DNA of 11,229 nucleotides from Cephalothrix spiralis (Eukaryota; Nemertea; Palaeonemertea; Archinemertea; Cephalotrichidae). This document shows, one piece after another, positions 7,127 to 11,229 of this stretch (within the stretch, counting starts at the first letter, position 1; every line of letters starts with the position of its first letter). The stretch spans positions 1 to 11,229 of the forward strand of contig JAUCNG010377927.1 in assembly GCA_032353305.1 (NCBI GenBank), given 5' to 3'. The notes beneath the pieces were generated by a model that did not search any database, was not told the DNA's origin, and worked only from the letters and a program-made list of their open reading frames with translations. Made by a program: the position numbers and the translations under genes.

Positions 7127-7203
7127 AGGGTGATGGCCGAGTAGTCTGAGGCGTTGGTTCGTACGAATAACGGATTGTCGCGAGTTCGAACCTTGCCTCT
7201 GTT
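7127..7203 (+). mobile_element. Class II tRNA-like sequence (Leu/Ser-like), SINE head or pseudogene
   Basis: TGGCCGAGTAG (7134-7144) is close to the A box of tRNA-Leu/Ser, and GAGTTCGAACC (7182-7192) is a good B box. The D stem GCC/GGC (7136-7138 with 7150-7152) pairs. The T stem GCGAG/CTTGC (7180-7184 with 7192-7196) pairs fully, counting one G-T. An anticodon stem TTGGT/AATAA pairs at four of five positions. The acceptor stem (7127-7133 with 7197-7203) pairs poorly, and position 33 would be C rather than T. So it is recognisably tRNA-derived but probably not a working tRNA. Pol III promoter activity remains possible. Confidence 0.55.
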
Positions 7204-7889
7204 TTAATTCTAGTGAGAAATTTCAGATGATATGGGTACCAATTCTGCCAGGGTATTATGAAGTATGATATAGAACCCTGAATATGTACTGTAATACAAA
7301 AATCGAGGCTTCGTATGGAACAAAAACGTTCAAGCACGGATTTAAATAGTCATAGTACAAAAGTGAAAATTATCATCAATAAAACATTTGATTCAACAAG
7401 TCACATGGGATAACAATCCTCAGTTCAACAACATACTTCAATGTTTGTACATTATGCTTGATTTTAAATATTTGAAACATATATAATATTTGATCACATT
7501 GTTGAGAATAAGCTGTTAAAGGTTCAATGCCAAAAATGTAAGCCCTTCTAATCTCCTACTCTGGATAAAAAAGAGCTGGTGCGGCCCCGCGATTAGGGAC
7601 GAGGTATATTGCATGCTTCTATTTGATGCATTGTGAGTAGAATCAAAGACCCGATATTTCGCAGGGCACTATATATGCTCCAACACATAACTTTTATTTT
7701 AAGATTGGTATCTGAAAAAAACTATCTCTGCTTTGATTTGCCTTGAATCTTGCTGCACATGACTTCAACCCAATGTTAGAAGGGCAAATCATCGCACAGA
7801 TTGAGTTTTCAATCAATATAATAACCCGATAGATCGTTATTAAACAATAATTCAATAGCGCCTTGCTAATTATTTCCAGAGTCGTAATC
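7204..7889. other. AT-rich stretch between tRNA-like copies, no gene seen
   Basis: No coding sequence is recognised. A GC-richer patch near 7575-7605 contains GATTAGGGACGAGGT, vaguely like the arm end of the 4990-5158 palindrome. GGGCACTAT at 7664-7672 is the same 9-mer found in the 3838-4307 fold-backs. These may be remnants. Confidence 0.45.
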
Positions 7890-7948
7890 GGCTCAATGGC
7901 CGAATGGTTAAGAAGCTGGAGGTCGGGAGTTCGAATCCGGGTCCGACA
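7890..7948 (+). mobile_element. Truncated tRNA-like sequence with A and B boxes
   Basis: TGGCCGAATGG (7897-7907) followed by TTAAG is a typical Leu/Ser A-box region, and AGTTCGAATCC (7928-7938) is a near-consensus B box. The boxes lie only about 20 bp apart, too close for a class II tRNA, so the anticodon arm and variable arm are mostly deleted. It is the third tRNA-like unit in the same orientation within 1.4 kb. It is best read as a deleted SINE head or tRNA pseudogene. Confidence 0.5.
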
Positions 7949-8771
7949 CAATATTTAGATATAAGATGTTGCTCTTGATATTAATGTATGTATTTGAGTA
8001 TACACTTGAGTACATATGGGGAAATAACCTGAAAACGTCAATTCGCGATAATTCGGAAAAGTGCAAATTCCAAAAATGGCCCTTGATTTTTGTTTGCAAG
8101 GATGTACGTATAAGCTAGGAAAAAAAGTTTCAGCTCGATACTAATAAATTAAGTTTTGTACTTTTGAGGTTAATGACAATAAGCTAGTGAGCCTGATTTT
8201 TGTACACAAGAGATAGGGAGCAAAATTTTCGTGCGAACATAAAAAGCGACAGTTCAAATACTACTCATATTACGAAAAATGGTCCTCTACCATTTGCTCT
8301 TGGATATTTCGTCGAAATTCTGCCAAAGTTTCAGACCTGATATGGTTTGAATTGTATATGAAGTAGACTGGCTCCCTGATACAACAATGTTCAAAACTAT
8401 TAGCGAGAATGACGCATAAGTTTGGACCTATAATGATAATTATATAAAATCAAATTTATTTTAATCCTCCACTGCCTCAAAAATGCAATATATTTAATAT
8501 TAAAATTATTAAAAATGCTCTGCTATCTGAAAATTCAGGATATTTATTCCCCATATGAAGTGAGTATATCTTTTATTCGTGGGTCCATAGTTACAGAATT
8601 TAAATTCAATATGAAGAAAGAACACTGGTCACTAATGAATAATCACACTGTACAGGACGCTAGTTTCGTTGAGTGGGCGAAAGTTGAGATAGAGGGCAAT
8701 TAGGTGGATGATATATGAAATTCATTTGATTTTCTCGCAAATAAAATTCTTGTCATGGCTTTTTCTTCTTC
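7949..8771. other. AT-rich stretch with a faint 110-bp periodicity
   Basis: CCTTGATTTTTGT at 8081 and GCCTGATTTTTGT at 8191 are spaced 110 bp apart. Each is followed by a loosely similar CAAG.GA.. segment and an AAAA(G/T)TTT block, suggesting a very degenerate two-unit repeat. A small hairpin AAATGGT/ACCATTT spans 8277-8295. The open frame at 8515-8703 (+, 62 residues) has no recognisable motif and I do not call it a gene. Confidence 0.4.
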
Positions 8772-9160
8772 TGGGTTCCCAGGACTGTTTTCAAAAATTC
8801 CAGGATTTTCGACGATGAATATCCGTGAAAAATTATAGAATCAAGGGTCATAATCGCGATTTTAAGGCACTTTGAGGGATTGGACATATTTTACATGTAA
8901 AAATTGTACATTTATGATAGAAACAAAGATATTTTAATAAGTGCTCAACCTATTATTTTTACGCGCCATCTAACACAAATAATGATATATTATGCGATTG
9001 GACGAGCGAAACGAGACGAGGAAATTTTAAAAATATCATGAGTCCTATCTTGATTCTAAGACACTTTGAAATTCAGATGTCTTTATCATTTTTCCAGGAC
9101 TTTTCCAGGATTTGAACAACTAAACCTTTCCAGGTTTTCAAGGACTAGTGGGAACCCTAT
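8771..9160. mobile_element. Non-autonomous hAT-like element, about 390 bp
   Basis: The left end CTGGGTTCCCAGGACT and the right end AGTCCT..AGTGGGAACCCTA (read as ACTAGTGGGAACCCTA on the plus strand) are inverted. Both ends are followed inward by repeated TTCCAGGA / TCCTGGAA phrases. A second inverted pair, TAGAATCAAG (8838-8847) and CTTGATTCTA (9048-9057), lies inside. The CAGGGTTCCCAC-type end with inner TCCTGGAAA repeats is a style I associate with hAT-superfamily MITEs; this is recollection of family style, not a search. Both flanks contain TTTCTTCTT, but the right copy is a few bases off the end, so an 8-bp target duplication is not proven. There is no transposase ORF. Confidence 0.5.
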
Positions 9161-9856
9161 CATTTCTTCTTCTTTTTCAATTTATTTGTTTACATAGATT
9201 ATTATATACAGTACTATTATATAATCTCTTTCATTTTTTTTCTTATAATTTACGCTGTGTCTTATTTTGTTTATTTAAAAAAAAACTAAGCTCAAATAAT
9301 ACTTTTTTGTATGAATTTTTGTAAATGTTATTTTAGAATAAAAAAATACTTTAGTGATAAAAAAATGAATATCACACTGCATATTAAAAGAAAGAAAATG
9401 ACTTTGAATCCGTACCCAATATCTCTCGATCTCCTTTAGACATCTAAAAGATCAGAAGACCCCTTTTCGATTATTGAGTATATGACTTGATGTGGCCATT
9501 ATTGATGTCATCAGAAAATTACCCTAGCCATCTGGAAAAGTCGATAGATATTTTATGAAGAAATATCTTTATTCTAAGTGAAGCGAAAGAAATGATATTT
9601 TTACAACTAGCTGGCTAAATGGGGAAAGTCTCGATTAGGTAGAGTGGCTATTACCACGAAAGTCGCTAAGTTGTCTTCAAAATAGGGTAACGGGTAAGGT
9701 CAGTAAGAAATATAATATGATGATCGCATCTCAGCCTTTTTCCTTGACTGTTAGTCATTCATGTAATAATACACAATTATATCGAGGTAAAAACCAGAGG
9801 GATATGGGGAATTATGCCACGATAGATTAAATATTAGTTAGCTGAGGTGAATGTCC
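9161..9856. other. AT-rich, pyrimidine-rich stretch, no gene seen
   Basis: This stretch contains T-runs, A-runs and pyrimidine-rich low-complexity DNA at 9161-9245 and generally AT-rich sequence after that. No open frame, tRNA box or inverted repeat is supported. Confidence 0.5.
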
Positions 9857-9945
9857 GGACTCGAACTCGCGACCCCAAAATAACCTGGAGGGGGGGGGGG
9901 GTGTCTTGAAAGTGCAGACCTGTACCAACGACTCGAAACTTGTTT
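9857..9945 (-). mobile_element. Minus-strand tRNA-like SINE head interrupted by a G run
   Basis: On the minus strand, GAGTTCGAGTCC (rc of 9857-9868) is a strong B box. Upstream of it GTCGTTGGTACAGG (rc of about 9919-9932) resembles the A-box and D-loop region of a tRNA. Next comes TGCACTTTCAAGACA, like an anticodon arm. Between anticodon arm and T arm lies a run of 12 C on this strand (12 G at 9890-9901 on the plus strand), which swells the variable region. The phrase CACTTTCAAGAC also occurs on the plus strand at 10403-10414 in a similar context, so a related fragment is nearby. It cannot fold as a working tRNA. Confidence 0.45.
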
Positions 9946-9956
9946 ATTACAGTATG

Positions 9957-10085
9957 ACCAACCACCCCTTCACTAACTTGACATTTTCGTCACTAAGAAG
10001 AAACCACCTCAAATTTGACATTTATTCATTATCCAGACCCCAGTAGATTAACACCCACCCCAATCCGTCACTAATTTGACATTTC
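9957..10085. repeat. Degenerate short-period repeat
   Basis: CACTAACTTGACATTTT near 9971 recurs as CACTAATTTGACATTTC near 10069, about 97 bp apart. A partial copy, CAAATTTGACATTT, lies between at about 10009-10022. ACCACC, CCAGACCCC and CAGACCCGG phrases alternate between them. This looks like a decayed tandem array. No function is suggested. Confidence 0.5.
10021..10026 (-). promoter_or_regulatory. AATAAA poly(A) signal match on the minus strand
   Basis: The reverse complement reads AATAAA, about 100 nt beyond the stop of the possible minus-strand terminal exon at 10128-10332. This hexamer is frequent in AT-rich DNA, so it is weak support on its own. Confidence 0.2.
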
Positions 10086-10127
10086 TTTTCATATTTCAGA
10101 CCCGGATAAAACAAAAACACCAACCCT

Positions 10128-10332
10128 TTAAAGAAAAGTTTGTGCGTGGTTGAAAATTTTGCCTAAAAAACCTGCGCCGCTGTGCCCTGCAGAAAATTGT
10201 GTTACAATGCAAAAAGAGTTGAAAATATAAGTAGCTTTCTTGACATCATGCATCCTCTTTCCAGACATAAGCCTCCAGATCTCGAAAACGACACCATCAC
10301 TATCCAGACATTTAGCCGCCTGACGACCACGT
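10128..10332 (-). CDS. Possible terminal exon, unrecognised protein
   Basis: The minus strand is open for 112 codons (10128-10466), but the upstream third lies over SINE-like sequence. A pyrimidine-rich tract ending TTTCAAG provides a plausible splice acceptor. An exon starting at 10332 would encode about 67 residues, reading from RGRQAAKCLDSDG through FEIWRLMSGKRMHDVKK to a TAA stop at 10128. Amino-acid composition is balanced and codon choice is not obviously AT-driven. An AATAAA lies about 100 nt downstream on the same strand. I recognise no domain. The 12-mer at the acceptor (CACTTTCAAGAC) is also repeated elsewhere in the window, which argues that this end may be repeat sequence. Chance is quite possible. 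Confidence 0.15.
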
Positions 10333-10436
10333 CTTGAAAGTGGTGTTGAAAGGGAGATCAGTGTCCCAAAACACACCACCAACACAGGTTGGTGCCTGCA
10401 TGCACTTTCAAGACAACCCCCTGCTTGTGCCACTCT

Positions 10437-10622
10437 GGTCATGTGGCTCGGTGGTGAAGTGGTCACAGCGCTTGGACAGCAATCCAGGGGGACCTGGATC
10501 GATAACTTCGGGGTAAAAATAGATTAGAGTGCGGGTTAGGTCTACAGGCCTAAGAATGCTAAGCAAGCGGACCATTGTATCTATTTGAGCCAGTCATCTG
10601 ACGCCCTATATAGAAGAAGAAG
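10437..10622 (+). mobile_element. tRNA-derived SINE, possibly full length with a GAA tail
   Basis: TGGCTCGGTGG (10444-10454) is a good A box and GGATCGATAAC (10496-10506) a weakened B box. Between them, TTGGACAGCAATCCAG resembles an anticodon arm and CCAGG/CCTGG (10484-10488, 10493-10497) forms a perfect little stem. About 105 bp of unrelated body follow, ending in (GAA)n at 10612-10621, as SINEs often end in a simple-sequence tail. GGTCA occurs just before the head (10437-10441) and just after the tail (10621-10625), a possible but very short target duplication. An open frame at 10334-10516 (+) runs into the head and is incidental. Confidence 0.55.
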
Positions 10623-11229
10623 GTCAAAACGTCATTAGCCTGCAACAAGTTCCAGTTGTATCATGATCCCACATCTGTAAAATGACGTACAGGTCCAGAT
10701 TAACATTAGATAATTCTAATGAGCAGCTTTCTGAATGTCCCAATTTACTTTAATTACTCTAAGTCGTAATTTAATTAAGATAAATAATTAATCTCATCTG
10801 TCGTTGACTCTCGTACTATCAACATTATCAATGTTCTGGATCTCTGTCGTATACAGTCGGAAGTTCGATTTAATTACTCAAGCACACTGTCAAAGTTTAA
10901 TCGATTTTCGATGTTTACAGTCCAGAGGAATGATATCCTCAAGCCCATCCCTTGAGTTGGTCATTACCCTTATCCTCACTTGTTCGGGACACATGATATC
11001 CCCGTATTTTATGTATGAAGTATAATATAGGACCAGAGGCGTGACGCAAGCATCGGGGCCTTCGGGGGCCCTTAGGATTTGGAAAATCACTGATCATTAT
11101 GCCCTATCAATCTAGCTGGGGATATCAAAGACATCAAAGTGCTTTAAAATCATTCTTCTACACTCCGTGCCACGATATTATGCAAGTACGTTTTTTGGCT
11201 ATTTCTAGAAGAAGAAAAATGCAGTGCCC
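10623..11229. other. Right edge, no supported gene
   Basis: Open frames at 10804-11025 (+) and 10890-11090 (-) overlap each other and show no recognisable motif. A GC-rich hairpin, GGGCC/GGCCC around a TTCGGG loop, lies at 11056-11071 in otherwise AT-rich DNA. A short AGAAGAAG tract is near the end (11207-11215). Nothing else is supported. Confidence 0.45.

Noticed and set aside
7127-7203. Functional tRNA-Leu or tRNA-Ser gene
   Set aside because: The acceptor stem pairs poorly, position 33 is not T, and the length and variable arm do not fit, although the D and T arms fold.
7116-7337. 73-residue minus-strand open frame
   Set aside because: The part containing EARFELATIRYSYEPTP is the antisense translation of a tRNA-like T arm, a common spurious ORF pattern.
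7585-7602. Another copy of the 4990-5158 arm end
   Set aside because: Only about 14 bases (ATTAGGGACGAGGT) resemble it, with no further extension, so this is too short to claim.
7694-8099. Two minus-strand open frames with SRPPAS/TRIRTPDLQ-like ends
   Set aside because: Both cover the antisense of the tRNA-like unit at 7890-7948, so they are SINE artefacts.
8515-8703. 62-residue open frame
   Set aside because: There is no motif, neighbour or splice signal to support it.
8762-9171. TTTCTTCTT as a target-site duplication of the hAT-like element
   Set aside because: The right copy is displaced from the element end by a few bases, and both lie in pyrimidine-rich low-complexity DNA.
10804-11090. 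Overlapping open frames on both strands
   Set aside because: They are short and mutually overlapping, and neither is recognisable.

Overview
This window looks like nuclear, non-coding DNA from an animal, most probably a marine invertebrate. The sequence is AT-rich and has no closely packed ORFs, no ribosome-binding sites and no operon structure. Its content is dominated by inverted-repeat (MITE-like) elements and tRNA-derived SINE-like sequences. Placement in a mollusc-like or other lophotrochozoan genome is my inference from repeat style (AGGTCA-rich tandem repeats, fold-back elements, class II tRNA-like SINE heads). The sequence cannot settle it. I recognise no complete protein-coding gene and no intact transposase, reverse transcriptase or other known enzyme.

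Layout. Positions 1-860 hold a degenerate 110-bp tandem repeat carrying nuclear-receptor half sites and a palindromic E-box, plus two short tandem duplications. Positions 860-1570 are featureless AT-rich DNA. A 20-bp inverted repeat bounds 1570-1985. At 2090-2125, exact ETS, CRE and YY1-type motifs sit within 36 bp, the arrangement of an animal housekeeping promoter, and an NRF-1-like palindrome lies at 2598-2607. No gene could be attached to either.

The most striking part is 3166-6030, a run of fold-back structures: 3166-3569, 3838-4032, 4070-4307, a short perfect hairpin at 4945-4979, 4990-5158, and a GC-rich element with terminal inverted repeats at 5551-6030. A diverged single arm of the 4990-5158 element lies at 4709-4790. 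The neighbouring fold-backs at 3838-4032 and 4070-4307 share a core motif, so they are probably one family or one compound insertion.

From 6585 to 7950 there are three tRNA-like sequences in the same orientation. A 3 x 15-bp tandem repeat and a 93-codon open frame on the minus strand lie between the first two. Positions 8771-9160 look like a non-autonomous hAT-like element. Positions 9857-10622 hold two more tRNA-like SINE sequences in opposite orientations, one interrupted by a 12-G run, with a possible terminal exon on the minus strand between them (10128-10332). The rest, to 11229, shows nothing recognisable apart from a small GC-rich hairpin.

No genes can be shown to work together here. 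The window reads as an accumulation of small non-autonomous mobile elements, with at most one candidate promoter and two doubtful exons.
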